This document shows, one piece after another, positions 20,031 to 33,116 of a stretch of 64,000 bases of DNA. The stretch is from Oryzias latipes. Taxonomy: Eukaryota; Chordata; Actinopteri; Beloniformes; Adrianichthyidae. A model generated the notes under the pieces. That model saw only the letters and a program-made list of their open reading frames with translations. It was not told the origin of the DNA and ran no database searches. Each line of letters opens with the position of its first letter. Position 1 is the first letter of the stretch. The translations under genes and the position numbers were made by a program. The stretch spans positions 11,983,582-12,047,581 of the forward strand of contig NC_019864.2 of assembly GCF_002234675.1 (NCBI RefSeq), read 5' to 3'.

Positions 20031-21312
20031 AGAGGTCATTGATCTTGTCAATGGGAAAAACTAAGGTGAGTAACCAATACATTTGATAACACCTATTTCA
20101 TGTTAAACAGACAACTGCATAACATTAGGTGTTTTTTATTGTGTTCTGGTCTGGTGTCGCACTTTTGAGAATGTCCAGATTTTTCGACTGAGGTTTCATT
20201 GCACAAAATCGGATTATTTTTAAAGAGTCTTATCAATTCAATACGTTTACTTGCATAATTATTTCACATTAAGTCTTCACTTCTGTTTGTAAAATGGATT
20301 CATTGCACAAGAGAAAATAATTTTTGCTGTACACAAGTCTAAGGATTGGCCTCTTCTTAGAGTAGTTTCTGTTTAAGTTAGTTTTGAGTTTCCCCACTAT
20401 CAGACCAGATTCAATTTGAATAATCATCCACCATTTTTTCCTCTTATCGAGAGTTAAGGCTCAGTTGGTTTAAAGTGCCAGTGCCAAAAGATTGCTGTTA
20501 CCCTACTTTATTTGTTTCAAAAAGGCTGCTGTCACAATATAAATACATATGCTTGTGTCTATGTTACATTTTTGTTAACCAACCAGATCAATTTCAAGGT
20601 AAAAGAGGAGCATTTAAAAGCCACGGAAATGGTGAGTAAAATTTCACCATAATAAAAAAAGGCAACCCAATAGAGCCTTCAAAAGACAGAACTGTTATTA
20701 AGTATTTCATCATAATTTCATCAAGGGAAAGAAACACAAAGAACAGAATGGCACTCAGAGATAGACCAGCAACTTGTTCATCAATGACACAAAAGATGAA
20801 AATATAAAGCACTGCAGATGAATAACTGTAAAAACATAATGACGGCAGTGTTGCTGTTAAGTCTCATGGCGCACCTGATAACATACCATCAATCCAAGAG
20901 ATTTGAAAATATAAGAGCCGTTCACAGGAGAACCCATTAGGAACTCGACATATTGAGGGAAAACTCAAAGGAGAAGGTTACACTAAATGACAGAACTGAG
21001 CAGCAAAAGCTAGTGTGCCCTTGAAAGGTTTTACAGATTATTGTACTGTTTAACAATAAGGAAGTGGAGTTTAGTTTGATCCTCCATTCTGCAAAATACT
21101 CTGCCTGCTCAGATAATTTCCTATTTACCATTATCAGTAGATATGGAGTACAGCTCCCCTGTTGGAGACAAGCATGGAAGATAGTATTTGTTGTCCTTAT
21201 CAACATCCTTATAAGCTGACAGCTAAAAAGGGGTCTTATGAAATCACAAAGGAGGAAGTTGATAGGAAGAGACACAGGCGTCATCCTCACAAGTGTTTAG
21301 GTCAGGACAACA
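20031..21312. other. unassigned DNA, no gene seen
   Basis: AT-rich sequence with no convincing ORF or element boundary. Confidence 0.4.
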
Positions 21313-21316
21313 TTAA

Positions 21317-21998
21317 GGCCTGTTCACACCGGGACGAATTTCGCCGGCGATTTTCGCCGACGTTTAACGCCTCGTGACTAAACAAAGGGCCCCAATGAGA
21401 GTGTGCACACCGACGCGAAAAAACGCCACGCGACAAAGCGTCAGAAAAAAAAAACGCCTCGGGTTCGTTTTTTTTTTTTGACGCCTCGCGTCGAAATCTA
21501 TTCGACCAATGAGAACGCCGCTTTTGCACACGTGTCTGGAGCTTCTGAAGTCACAGTAAAACACCACTTGGGGGCGCTCAAACACAAAACTGCCTTGCTG
21601 AGCACACATACCAGCGAAGTAGATAGACGCAGAGTAGCGTCTACACAGCCTCGAAGAAATAATGATGGACATTCTAAAATATCCCCGAACCAATCACCAG
21701 TTGGAGCTACTGGTGCTTGAAATATTCATGTTTTCTTTGTATTATTCTGACAAGCGCGTAAATACTTGCTCTCTTCTTCTGAGTGAAAAGCGACTTTAAG
21801 AAGTGTAAAGTTGCGCAGCGCCACCTTGTGTACAGGAGTTTTCTGTTTACATTAAGCGCCATCTAATGTCAGGGAATGAAATTGCATGTTCGCTCGACTC
21901 ATCGTCAGCGAACATCGCCTGGGTGTGAACACAAAAAACGTGGCGAAAAACGCTGGCGAATAACGCCTGGCGAATATTCGTCCCGGTGTGTACGGGCC
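21317..21998. mobile_element. TTAA-flanked MITE with GC-rich termini
   Basis: Terminal inverted repeats start GGCCTGTTCACACCGGGACG on the left and GGCCCGTACACACCGGGACG on the right (minus strand), and continue with CpG-rich gaattcgcc-type words. Flanks are TTAA (21313-21316) and TTTA (21999-22002), suggesting a TTAA target as used by piggyBac or Kolobok elements, or a 3 bp TAA-type target as used by Harbinger. At 21662 an ATG opens MMDILKYPRTNHQLELLVLE, which may be the start of a lost transposase exon. Length is 682 bp. Confidence 0.65.
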
Positions 21999-22002
21999 TT
22001 TA

Positions 22003-24726
22003 CACTGTAGAAGCAAACAAACTCAGTCTCAATAAGAACATGTTTTTTTCTCTCTACCTCTTAAGTTAAATGTATTTCTGTACATTTGAAATTTATGTTG
22101 TGTTGAATACACATTGTGTTGTGTACTCTCATGAAAAGGAACAAAAAATTAATCAAATTCAACAACAGTTTATGCTAGGTGTGATTTTTACACAAAGACT
22201 ATTCACCTGCAATATATTTTGTAAACACTGACTTGTCTAATCTTATTAGATCTTGCAAGCTAAACAAGGTTGGGTTGTCAGGAACTGGTGCTGTAGGACC
22301 CAAAATGCAGGAGACCAGGAATGGTGGCAGAAACTAAAACATTTAATAAATAAACAGAAACATGACAAAAACCGTGGTGACAAAAAGGTGGCAAAACAGA
22401 GCAGATGACCAATGACCTTCCACGGGTCTATACAACCCCAAAACCTGCTGCACCGATATGGGTCAACCCCCGTGCAGGCGCATGTGATTATGGCATATAT
22501 AATGTCATATGATAAAATGACTATGGTCATATGCTGGGATATCATAAAATTAAAGTTATTTAAATGTAATATTTCCTAAATATGTCTTTTTTTTGTCTGT
22601 TTAACATCAAAACATACTAAAGAGATTACACAATTTCCCTAGAAAACTGGTGGGTGTTTCTATAGCAAAAATACATCAAATAACCTACTGCACTCTCTGT
22701 AATCCCTAGGAGAAGCTTGAATCTATAAATAAACATGTGGCAAAAGTTCTCTGAATTACAGTGAGACAATCTCAGACATGGAGGGCTATAGTGTTAAAAA
22801 TCATTTGTGTCAGCTGCCACTCCACCCTGATGTAACTGCTCCTCCATAGCCGGTCGAACAAGATCAGTGAGTCGGTAAGATGCCTTTGATCAACAAACAG
22901 GCATGAAAAGGACAAGACACTTAGCTTTCCCACAATTTATTATCTCTATGGAGTTACCAGGATAGTGCCAAAGTAAGTGCTGAAGCTGACAGCTCTCCGC
23001 TGCATTCTTATCACTCGCTGTCACAGATAACAGACCATTACAAGGTCAGCCTAGTGCTTTGGAATTTTGTTAACAACACTGACCCATTAACCATGACTCT
23101 CAAGGTCACATTTTGCTCTATCGATAAAAAAAAACAGAATCTAAAGTGTCAGACAGGACTTTTCTATTCTCGGAAAGCAAATAATACATTGAATAAAGAT
23201 TCAAATGGTCAAAATAACATTAGGTGTAATAAAAATGCTTTGACTTTACTTATAAAATGTATAAGCTTTAGATAAAATAACCCCTCAAAATCTAATCCCA
23301 CTATGAGTTTACAAAACCTCTTCAAAATAAAAGTCTGTTTGAAAGAACTTCTTTCACCTTAGAGAAAAGATGATTAAGCCATAAAGCTGGTTCAATGAAA
23401 ATAAAAATAGACCTTCTTATAAGCTTAGAGAATTTACAGTATCCCTTGAGAATATAACCCCCACACTTTTTGCTTTCAGCTTCCTTTTTCGTTTGTCCAC
23501 ACGAATTGTTGGTGCCTTTTTTTAGAGCCAATAAGTCTTTGGGGTCAAAAGACGACCAGTAAAGCCGAGTTGTTGAAGCAAAACCTATCCAGCACAACAA
23601 GAAATACAAACATGCATCTTTCTTCATTTAAATAAATGGTGCAAATATAGGTAAATGTATACATCATAAAAAGACCTGCATAAGTCAAATAAATTACTTT
23701 TTGTTTTTATATATTTCACAATTTTGACCATAGTTACAAATTATGAGACATCTAGACATGCTCTATTCAAAGTTTATTTACAAACCAATCTCTCAAGTAT
23801 GTCATCTGCATTCTACAATACAAAAAAATTGGAAGTTATTTTATACTTCGTAAATGTGCCAAACTGGCTATCATCATTGTATGGTGCCAAAATATGTGAT
23901 TAACAAAAGCTGATTGAAAATAAAACAAAATTTTTGGACATAGAAAAAACCCCAGAAACAAGTAAATTAACTTAAAAAATATTCTGTTGATTTACGTAAA
24001 AGCCGTGGGTCAAGCGGTTGCACGCAACCACATTGAGTGATTGTTGTAAAGCATACTTATATAGCTTCAAAATCCTACAAGGATGCCATAAGTATTTCAG
24101 TATTCTACTCAAGAGTGTTGCATAATCCCTTGCCTAAATCATTGAGTAATGCAAAATATTAAATGTATTTAGTATTACTTACGCAAGCGTTTTTAAAATG
24201 TGTGAAAAGTCAAAAGTATTCAATAAAAACAACAAAATGCACTTTAGTTAAAGTAAAAACAGCCATAGTTTCAATTCAATCTACGTGCAGCAAAAAATAA
24301 AAATAGAAAAAATTGGAGGAAAAAACAGTACATCTCCTTTTTCCATCATACAGGGTTATTGGACTGTTGTACATCTATCTGAAAAGACTGCCCTTTGAAG
24401 TAATCATTTTGCAAGAAATTGCTATTCGCTTCCTTTTGATTGGTTTAGCATCTGGACAACATTCAGAACAGATGACAGGCAAAAACAAAATGATGGCAGA
24501 AGCGAAAGGTCAGGAGGCAAGTCCCCATTGTGTCACATCTTTCAATGACGGTGCCTTTCTGCTACAGGAAAAGAGTTTGTTTATTTGTTATAAATATACA
24601 CAAGTTTGATCTATATAATGTGAAAAAGGTATGTGGCAATTATTTTCTGACTTTAATTTATTTACAGGAACTTTAGTGAGACTGTTTCAGCATAGAACTA
24701 TATTTAGCATGATGCTAAAATGCAAA
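22003..24726. other. unassigned DNA, no gene seen
   Basis: Apart from an LTR-like scrap near 22279 there is no recognised feature. The stretch 22790-23100 has balanced composition with CCTTTGATC (a TCF/LEF-type word) near 22886 and could be conserved regulatory DNA, but this cannot be tested here. Confidence 0.35.
22279..22440 (-). mobile_element. possible LTR fragment (fossil)
   Basis: The plus strand begins TGTCAGGAACTGGTGCTGTA, followed by acccaaaatgcaggag. On the minus strand this resembles the U5 end of fish LTR elements (cctgcatttgggtcct...cctgaca), with an AATAAA-like run nearby. The other LTR end was not found. Family and age cannot be stated. Confidence 0.3.
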
Positions 24727-25882
24727 CAGTGGCTCATTTCAACCCACAGAATGGATTCAACTACAAACTTAAAGGTTAAACACAAACAACGCTGAAAGTT
24801 GTGGAACAGTACTGCTGCGTTGACATTGAACACGATTTATGTGAGGAATTTTCATCCGCAAATTTTGCATGCTTTATTCTGACTGCATCCAATTGCCTTT
24901 AGAGGTTGAGTGAGGATTTCTGACTGATCGAATGTTGACCTAATGACTAAATAGAGTCCACCTATGTGTAATTTAATCTCAGTACAAATACAGCTGTTCT
25001 GTGATTACATTGGTGTCTTGTTAAGAGAATATTGAGGAGCAAACAGTATCATGAAGTCCAAGGATCACATCAGATGGGTCAGGAATAAAGTTGTGGAGAA
25101 ATTTAAAGCAGGGTTAGGCTACAAAAAGATTTCCTAAGCCTTGAACATCTTTAAGAGCACTGTTCAGTCCTTTATTCTCAAATGGAAAGAATATGCCACA
25201 ACTGGAAACCTACTGAGACATGGTCTCCCTAAACTAACACTGATCAGAAATGCAGCCAAGAGGCCCATGGTAAACTGCAGATATCTACAGCTCAGGTAGG
25301 GGAATCTGTCCATAGAACAACTAACTATCAGTCATGCACTGCACAAGTCTGGGCTTTATGAAAGAAAGGCAAGAAGAAAGTCATTGATATGTGACAAGTT
25401 GTGAGTCGTGAGGGAGCCAGCAAACATGTGGAAGAAGAAGTTCTTATCAGATGAGACCAAAATTGAACTTTTTGGCCTACATGTTGGCAGAAACCAACAC
25501 TGCACATCACTCTGAACACACCAACCCCACTGTCAAACATGGTAGAGGCAGCATAATCTCTGGGGCTGATTCCAGTTTCTAGATGTGCAAAGGTGGTAGA
25601 GTTATACGTCAAAAGACTTGAAGCTATAATTACAGCAAAAGGGAGTTGCACAAAGTATTAAAAAGAGGGGCTGAATACTTTTGCACACTGCACTTTTCAG
25701 TTTTTTTATTTGTAAAAAACAAAAAATGAAATCATGAATAATTTTCTCTCCACTTCATAATTGTATGTCACTTTGTGTTGGTCTTTCACATAGACTTCCA
25801 ATAAAATATATTTATGTTGTGGTCATAATGTGAGAAAATGTGGAAAAGGTAAAGAGGCATGAATGCCATTGCAAGCCACTGT
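24727..25882 (+). mobile_element. decayed Tc1-like element
   Basis: The right end (25600-25882) has the typical Tc1-like tail: gaatacttttgcacactgca, cacttttcagtttttttatt, gtcactttgtgttggtcttt, and a terminal gcaagccactgta at 25871-25883. The left boundary is uncertain; cagtggct at 24728 matches only the first bases of the expected terminal repeat. Inside lies a decayed transposase. The 1.16 kb length is short of the usual 1.6 kb. Confidence 0.7.
25051..25650 (+). pseudogene. Tc1-like transposase relic
   Basis: An ATG at 25051 opens MKSKDHIRWVRNKVVEKFKA, then GLGYKKIS before a stop, corresponding to the first helix-turn-helix of the paired-like DNA-binding domain. Further in, LPKLT (about 25230) matches the GRPxKLT linker, and SDETKIELFG (about 25450-25479) matches the region of the second catalytic aspartate of DD34E transposases. 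Stops, frame changes and large gaps separate these, so the gene is dead. A complete family member is about 340 residues. Confidence 0.7.
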
Positions 25883-28232
25883 AAAGCTTCATTGCAAGTC
25901 TAAAAAAGTAAACATCTTTCTCTACAGAAAATATTTTCATTATTTTAGTCTTTTGACTGGAGTAATTTTCTAGGCAGATATATACAATACATAAAAGCCA
26001 CATAGTACCATTCCATCTTCAGACACCACCCACTTTAAAAGCAATCCATTAATTATACTTTGTAGATAATACAAGCAGCATTAACTACTTTTACAAAGCT
26101 GGAAACCAAATGTTCAACTTTAAAGAGCTGTTATCCTGCCAAAGATGTTTCATTAATAAGCTAAATACGATAAATATGAGTTTACTTTCATGGCTGGACG
26201 AACTTGCTTAGAACCCCCACTGCAAAAACTAATTGCAAGTCTTTCTTACTTTTTAAGAGTTCCTGGGTTAGGAGATTTTTATTCCAAACTCAACTATTAA
26301 TTAAATTAAGACGCTATGAAAGTGTTTTTTGTTTGTTTTACCCTATTAACATTTCTTAAGCTCACAAAATAAAAATCAGTATTTACTTTTTAGATCATCT
26401 TTCTGGATTAGAAAGTATGCATGGCCAGGGATGCTCCTGGTCCGGGGGTCTCCCCTCTCTCCTGGTCTGGCTGGGGAGGATCTGGTTCCGCTTTTGAACA
26501 CATGGTACAGTTTGGCAGCGAGAATGCATCTCCACCCCCACGTGCACGTGCACACTGTCACACTGCTTTATCCCTCCTCCTAACCCACAGTGTATTGATG
26601 GACAGATATCTTCTGCTTATCTTAATGTCAGATTTTCCCTCTTGGATGTAATATTTGTCTTTACAGCAGATCTAGTATAAATGTTACGAAGCTTAAAATC
26701 ATACTCAAATGAGCAACTTGGCACTTGTATCCCCTCAACCTTCTCCCCCTCTCTCTTTTTTTTACTTCTACCCCTCCCTTTCACACTTTTCCCCTCACTC
26801 TTCCCTCTGTATAAAAAAAGAGAAAGAAAATATAAATAAAATGTAATATTCATTCATGATTCACCCATTCATTTATTAAACCCACAAGATTTTCTTTCTT
26901 GAAAAGTCATTGTGTTTCTCTATCTGTAAACAGAGTATTTATGAATGTTGGTCCTTTACTAAACTAGGTTCTCTTGCTAATGAATAAGGATGCTTTTACT
27001 GTAAAAAAAAAACATTAAAGAGAAATGCTATCAAATGTTAGCAAATTGGTTAATATTTGTATTAACTTAGAATATTTGCGTTATTATTTAGTCAGATTTC
27101 AGGTGATAGCAGTCTGAACAACATTTACACTGAAGTTAAACATTGTCCTATAGACAAAGGTGCAGCCATTCAAATCTCAATCAGTTCATTTTGATAGTCA
27201 TGAAAGTAAAAAAATTATCAAAGTAAATGCTCTTTTTCTTACTCATCTTTTTTGACAATTTTAATAATATTTACTTGTAAAATGCATGATAGAAAAGTGT
27301 CTATTACTTACCTTAGCTGGGAGTCTTTTGAGGGATTCCATTAGAAGTCGTGTATCACTATGTTTACATTACTTCTAGCACATACAGGAAATGCATCATT
27401 CCCACTTTTTCCCTCTCGATCACATGCTGGATAAATTATTCACACATGATCACGTTCCAGGAATATAATTATCACTGTTTGACACCAGCAACTCAGCAGT
27501 TTCTTAGCAACTGCTGCTGGCACATTTTCTGCCTTCAAACAAAGTATTTTTGATTTAACTAGATTCAAGTCTTTCAGGATATAAAATATTCTAAGGGCTA
27601 TTAAAATAAAAATGCTGACATTAATGGTATAATTAAAAAGCTATAGACTTCAAATTTTTTAAACAATAGCTTTCTTGGTCATACTTTACAAATAGTAATG
27701 TGTTTTTGACTTTGTGTTGAAGTAGGCCAAGTGCATATTTCAGTTTATTTAAATGGAACGCACATGAACAGAAGAGATAACACAGCTCTGTACACATTGG
27801 TTTGAGAAATTGTATCTGGTCTGCATGTTCCCGATATTCAGCCAACCTTTAGGACTGGCCTGAGCTTTTTGCGGATCAGCATGGATGGCAGACGACCACC
27901 CCAGGCAGCAAACAGAGGGAATTAGTCCTGGTCTCTGTCAAAGAGCTGGTGGCTCACATGGCTGTGTGGAGGGAAGCCAAAGCCAACAGAAGGAACAGTG
28001 AAAGACTAAATTTCTTGAGGTTTTGTTTGAGAAAGTTTTTAATCACTGAACTGGTACTTGGAGAACTAAGCTCATGGTCTGTTTTGACCGAATTTAAAAT
28101 GGGATTTAAATGAGGACATAAATTATAACTGGTAATTTGGGATATGTGTTTTTGTTTTTCCTGTAAGGAGAATTTGATGATTGCAGCCATCTTGAACCTT
28201 TTATTTGATCAACTATTCCTTGCTGTGATTTA
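25883..28232. other. unassigned DNA; GC-richer island at 26420-26600
   Basis: The stretch 26420-26600 is richer in G+C (ctggtccgggggtctcccct) than its surroundings and recalls a dispersed fish repeat, but I cannot name it. A pyrimidine-rich tract lies at 26729-26810. No gene was recognised. Around 27848-27925 a short open stretch follows a possible acceptor, without family resemblance. Confidence 0.35.
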
Positions 28233-28320
28233 CAGCTGGGCGATATGACCAAAAATAAAATCTCAGATTTTTTTTATTCCAAATTCGATTTTCCATTATA
28301 ATCGCATTTTCTCTCTGCTT
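28233..28320 (+). repeat. fragment of a dispersed repeat (cTGGGCGATATgacc end)
   Basis: CTGGGCGATATGACCAAAA followed by atcagattttttt-type sequence is the recognisable end of a common fish DNA-transposon-derived repeat. The opposite end is not identified. Confidence 0.4.
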
Positions 28321-28918
28321 TTACCTAATTTAACAAAAATTACAAATCATGGAATATATTTAACAAAAACTATTTTATTTAAACATCTCCTCTGGAAATT
28401 GACTCTAACACATATAAGCATTAAATTGTTTGTAGATCAATGCATCAGATGTTTTGTGAGCTAGCGCTAGCTTGAGTATCTCATAAAGAGAAATACTTGA
28501 GTGCACTTGGCAGAGCATGTGACCAAAATCTCATTTTTGACTCAATGGTAAAGTTGGGCAGTGGTCAGTGGATGAGAAATCTATCAACCAAATGATTCCA
28601 TTATTTTACAAAGAAAAACTATAGGTGTGTTATTTAAAAAAATGACATTACATTAAATGCAAACAACATAATGAAAACATCAGGTAAAAACGTTTTTTTT
28701 CTAAGGAACTCCTGTATTGATTACTAATCAATCTTTGCTCTCTGCCTTTGCCGTTTTATGCTGTCCATGAAATGTTTTATTTTCAATCACAAATGAGTTG
28801 TTTCAGTTTTTTGCTGAAAAACGGCCCCATGAGAAGAGGGGTTTCAGTCAGTCACCTGTAGTCTGAACCAACTTAAAGTCAAATTCAAACCTGCTAAGAA
28901 AACAACAATAGATTTACT

Positions 28919-28965
28919 CAGTGGCGGTTCTACACTAACTTACTCCCTGGGCGAGTAACCTGAGT
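28919..28965 (+). repeat. fragment of a dispersed repeat (CAGTGGCGGTTCT end)
   Basis: CAGTGGCGGTTCTACAC followed by ccctgggcg is the familiar end of another fish DNA-transposon repeat. Only this end is seen; the sequence up to 29331 is otherwise unassigned. Confidence 0.35.
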
Positions 28966-29331
28966 TATTTCATCCTTTCTTTTCTTGTTTTTTTTGCACT
29001 ACTAATAAAGGTCCATACAAACTGCCTTTTATGATATTCATAAAATACAGTTTTCATAAACGTTCTATTAATTAATTTTGTTTGAAGTAGCTCCTCTTTC
29101 CTTGCTGCTTTTTTCGCATCTGCGCTTTGCGTGAGACCAGAGGACTAACTTTACTCCAAACAGCTGAGAGAGCAGAGAACTGGGAAAATGCAGAGGGGCA
29201 AAGTAGTATTTTGTCAGCCACCAATTGTGCACGTTCTCCTACTTAAAAAAATGAGAGAGGCCTGTAATTTCAACATACCGGTAGCGAAACTATAAGAGAC
29301 AAAAGAAAAAAAATCCAGAAAGTCACGTTAT

Positions 29332-29882
29332 TGTCATGGTGCCTCTGTCAGCTCTCCTCTCCCTCCACTCTGTTTGGCTCCTGATGCATCCCAGCTGTGT
29401 CCATTCACCTCATCACCCATCTGGCCTACTTAAGTAGATCCTGATTCAGCATTCATCGCCAGTTCGTTGCCCATGATGGTGCATAACCTGGTCTCTCGTC
29501 AAGCATTTTGCCAAAGTTCTCACGTTCTCATCTAACTATTGTGTCGCCTCACCTTCAGGACATTCTGACCACGAGTGGAAACCTGAGTCATCGGATTACC
29601 AGAGCCACAGAACCTCTCGGAACACCAAGAGCCACCTACCACGTCTTGAGCCATCTCTGACCTCCAGCCACGCCACGAGCCAACTCTAAACACCTTCTTC
29701 GCCTCAAGCCACAACCGTCACGAACCACATCCAGAAACTTCACCCGCTGCTCTCCAGCCTCAGCCTCTTCAAGATTCCAAGCCATCCCGCATTATATTAA
29801 AGTTTACTTATCAAATTACTTACCTTGTGTTTTCCTTCCGGGTTCCAGCATCTGGGTCAGCCTCGCCTAGCTTGCCATGACA
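29332..29882 (+). mobile_element. solo LTR, about 551 bp
   Basis: The segment starts TGTCATGGTG and ends GCCATGACA, with 5 bp flanks gttat (29327-29331) and gttgt (29883-29887) that differ at one position, as expected for an ageing target duplication. An ATTAAA signal lies near 29795. The plus orientation is inferred from this signal lying near the right end. No internal region is present, so it is a solo LTR fossil of a Gypsy-like or retrovirus-like element. Moderate age is inferred from the imperfect duplication. Confidence 0.65.
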
Positions 29883-29887
29883 GTTGT

Positions 29888-31783
29888 GTGGTTTTGAAAG
29901 ACTTTATTTGTAAATTATGGTGGTAAATAAGCATTTGGTCAATAACAAAGGTTCAAGTCAATACTTTGTTATATACCCATTGTTGGCGATGAATAATTTC
30001 AATCTAGGGATTTGAGAATTTTAAAGGATAGTTAACAAGATGTTTCTATTTGAGGCCGTTTGTCTTATCTGGTGATTTTAACAAGGCTGCCTCAACAGGA
30101 ACTCATGTCTGACTGAAATCCAGATTCTATTAAGACAGACTGTATTTCCTCTATCAAAAGCTGAAAACTCCATTTAAGACAGAAGTTCATTTCCTGTTTC
30201 TCCTTTCCTTTCATCATTCAAACTGAAGGTCTGGACAAATTAAGGTTTTCTCATTAGAACATCACATCTACGAAACAGTGGCTTGTAACATTGTTATTGA
30301 CTTTGACAATGGGTTCTTTAATAGGTGTGATACCAAGCAATCCATCTCTATCATGTCAGCACTTGACCTTTAGAATAACTTTGTAATGGTTTTCTCTGTT
30401 TAAAACATTGAACCTTAAAGGATTTACTGCTATAATTGAACTTTTTTTCCACCTAAGTCATGTCTTTTTCAGCAAGTAATATTTAATATACTGTCAATTA
30501 CAGACAGACCTAGCCTCTCCTTTTTGCATAATGAAAGTTGGTTAGATCATGAGTGGTATAAAAAAGTCTACAGATCATTTATAAAATCTTCCCCCAAATA
30601 AAAGTATTTGCATTTATTCTCTGAAATGAAAACATGTGTGAGATTTGTTACAGATTCCTACATCACATCGATGCTTCACTGCTCCTAGGTTTCTGTGTGA
30701 CCTTCCACACATGGGCACAGACCCACACCCGTCTGCTCTTTGGGAAATACACTTAAATGCAAAGAGGTGACAAGTTGCAGCAGAAACTAAATATAAACCT
30801 CGTCAAGCTTCTGCATGCTACCATACTTTCTCCATTGACATTCTTAAAAATGTCAATGGATCCACTTTCTGATGGAGTCTGCTCGCAGGAGGTGACACGG
30901 AAGAGTTTTGTAAAGCAAATGTCAGAACCCCCAAGTAGTTTTATTGACTGCTTTTTGGCTCCTCTTTTTCCATTTAACACCAGTAACAATGATTCTTTCT
31001 CCAACAAAAGATCATGATGTGCTGAGTAAGTCTGAGAATAAATGGCAAACTCGCTGTATATTTTCAATTGAGAGTTATTTCAGACCTGAATAGTTGCCAG
31101 TATGATCACAATGACTTCACATGAGACTTTCAGTCAACCACATTGAAATTGTTCTGCAGCGTAATGAGGAGTTTGAAATGAAACAATGAGGAAATAAGGG
31201 GACTTTATTTTTGCCAGCTACATTGTAGCTTCTGCTAACAAATGTAAAATAGAGGGATTGGTTAACACTTAAAATGTTTTAGGAATTCGTTACAATATCT
31301 ATTCCAATAGGTTTTTATTTTTTATTTATTTTTATTTTTCCAACTTGTCCTGTCCAACAACTGAGCAAACAGATGAGAGCTGAAGGCCTTTTATGTTGGA
31401 CAGATTTTACTTTTACAACATGGGGTTATAAATCTTCTGACACAGCAGATGTATATTTGAATAAACCCCTTTTGTAAATTATACTCAAATTTATTCATAT
31501 TAATTATATGTGTAACCGTTTTTTGTTGGACCGGACGGACAAGAAATGTAGGGAAGAAGAGAGAGGGATGTTAGAGGGTGGTGGATTAGGCCTTTATTTT
31601 AAACCAAGTATTTTTATTTTCATGCTCTGACATGATTTATTAAAATTATCTTTAGATTAACCTCCGAAAATGTATTTTTAACTCCTATGTTGAAGACAAA
31701 ATCAACTGAACTTCACCCGTTTAAATTTGTTTTTGTATGGAACTGCTCTTGGCTATGTCTAGATTTTCATTTATGTCAGGAAA
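29888..31783. other. unassigned DNA, no gene seen
   Basis: AT-rich sequence; (TTTAT)-type simple repeat at 31313-31339. Two opposing SOX-type words lie at 30289-30311. The frames at 30753-31067 overlap on both strands and have no family resemblance. Confidence 0.35.
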
Positions 31784-31785
31784 TA

Positions 31786-33114
31786 CCGTAAATTCCGGGT
31801 TATAAAGCGCACCCGATTACAAGCCGCACCCACCTATTTTAACGTGCTTAAATATTTTTTGTACATACACAAGCCGCATCAGTAAACAAGCCGCTGCCTC
31901 GACAAAGCGCGTCCTGACTACCAGAGTGTGCATGGCTCATTACCATACTGTGGGCAGGTACTGGCCTTGTCTCAAGCTCATGTATCTAATTACACCCACG
32001 TCTGAAACAGCATGGACCTCTATTCTGTTCACAAGTTCCTCAGTTATGGGTTTTTTTATTTGATTTTTTTTTTTTTTAACTTATTGACAATCTAGGTATC
32101 ATACATAAAATTACTAACAGTAACCATATAATCAACATTACATCCCTCAGTTATGATGAGGAAATTTACATCCGCGATCCCCCATTTCCCATGAGTCTTA
32201 GGGGCTAAAGGCAGGGCCAACGCCCGGCTCGCCACACTGTTGTTCGTGTTTAAGAATGAGCAAGGAGCAGCAGTGCATGGAGGGGTGAAAACGAACAGTT
32301 CTCCTTCCACTTGTGCCGCGGCAGCATTATGGTACTAACGGGGCTGGTTAAAAAACATCAGTAAAATAGCGCGCGCCTCAGCGCGATACGCGCGCCTCAG
32401 CGTGGCGCGTCAGAAGCTTCCTTTCACAATAAACACTTGTTGCTCCCCGGACGCCTCTGCGCTCCGCACTCGCCAAGCGGGCTCCTTGTCTCCCCTTCCT
32501 ATCCGAAAAGCTCACATGGTGGCTGTGAGCTTTTCAATGCAAAATTCCGCTCAGTCAGAAACCGTAAAAACGACCACATGGATTTGTGTTTCCAGTCGTG
32601 TCCCGACAAAATAAAGGCTGATGTTATTCACACATATTTACGTGCAGCCAGCCGAGTCACTATGACTCAGAGGTAAATACACTTCTAAGCATGCGCTGTT
32701 CTCTCCGTCACGCAGCTGACCGGCATTTCCATTTACTGATGGGGGTTTTTTTCACGCTGCTTTTAACGATTGCTTTTAACTTGAAAGCTTTATCATATTG
32801 TAGCGGCGATCAAGTGCACGTTGGGTCTAATGGCACCAAAGGATTCTGGGATGTGGCCGGGCATGCGTGTTTCTTTTTGTTGAACCATGACTGAAGTGTC
32901 TAAGACCTGAAGTGACGTCCATGCTGTTTGGCTGCTCAGAGGTGTGTTAAAAAAAATGACTTGTGCTTGGTGGTGGATGGCGCATACAAAACCGAGCCTG
33001 AATGTTCGTACATGGCGGCCGCAAATCAAATCCATAAATTAGCCGCGTCACAGAATAAGCCGCAGGGCTGTGAGCGCAGGAAAAAAGTAGCGGCTTGTAG
33101 TCCGGAAATTACGG
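31786..33114. mobile_element. TA-flanked transposon, Tc1/mariner-like target
   Basis: The left end is CCGTAAATTCCGGGTTATAA and the right end (minus) CCGTAATTTCCGGACTACAA, each followed by agcgc/gccgc words. TA dinucleotides flank both ends (31784-31785 and 33115-33116), which fits the Tc1/mariner superfamily. The 1,329 bp interior is CpG-rich near 32370-32480 (repeated cgcgcctcagcg) and has no transposase that I recognise, so the copy is non-autonomous. Confidence 0.7.
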
Positions 33115-33116
33115 TA

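Noticed and set aside
21364-21720. Overlapping frames on both strands in the TTAA-flanked MITE
   Set aside because: CpG-rich terminal repeats lack stops in several frames; no family resemblance apart from the short ATG frame at 21662.
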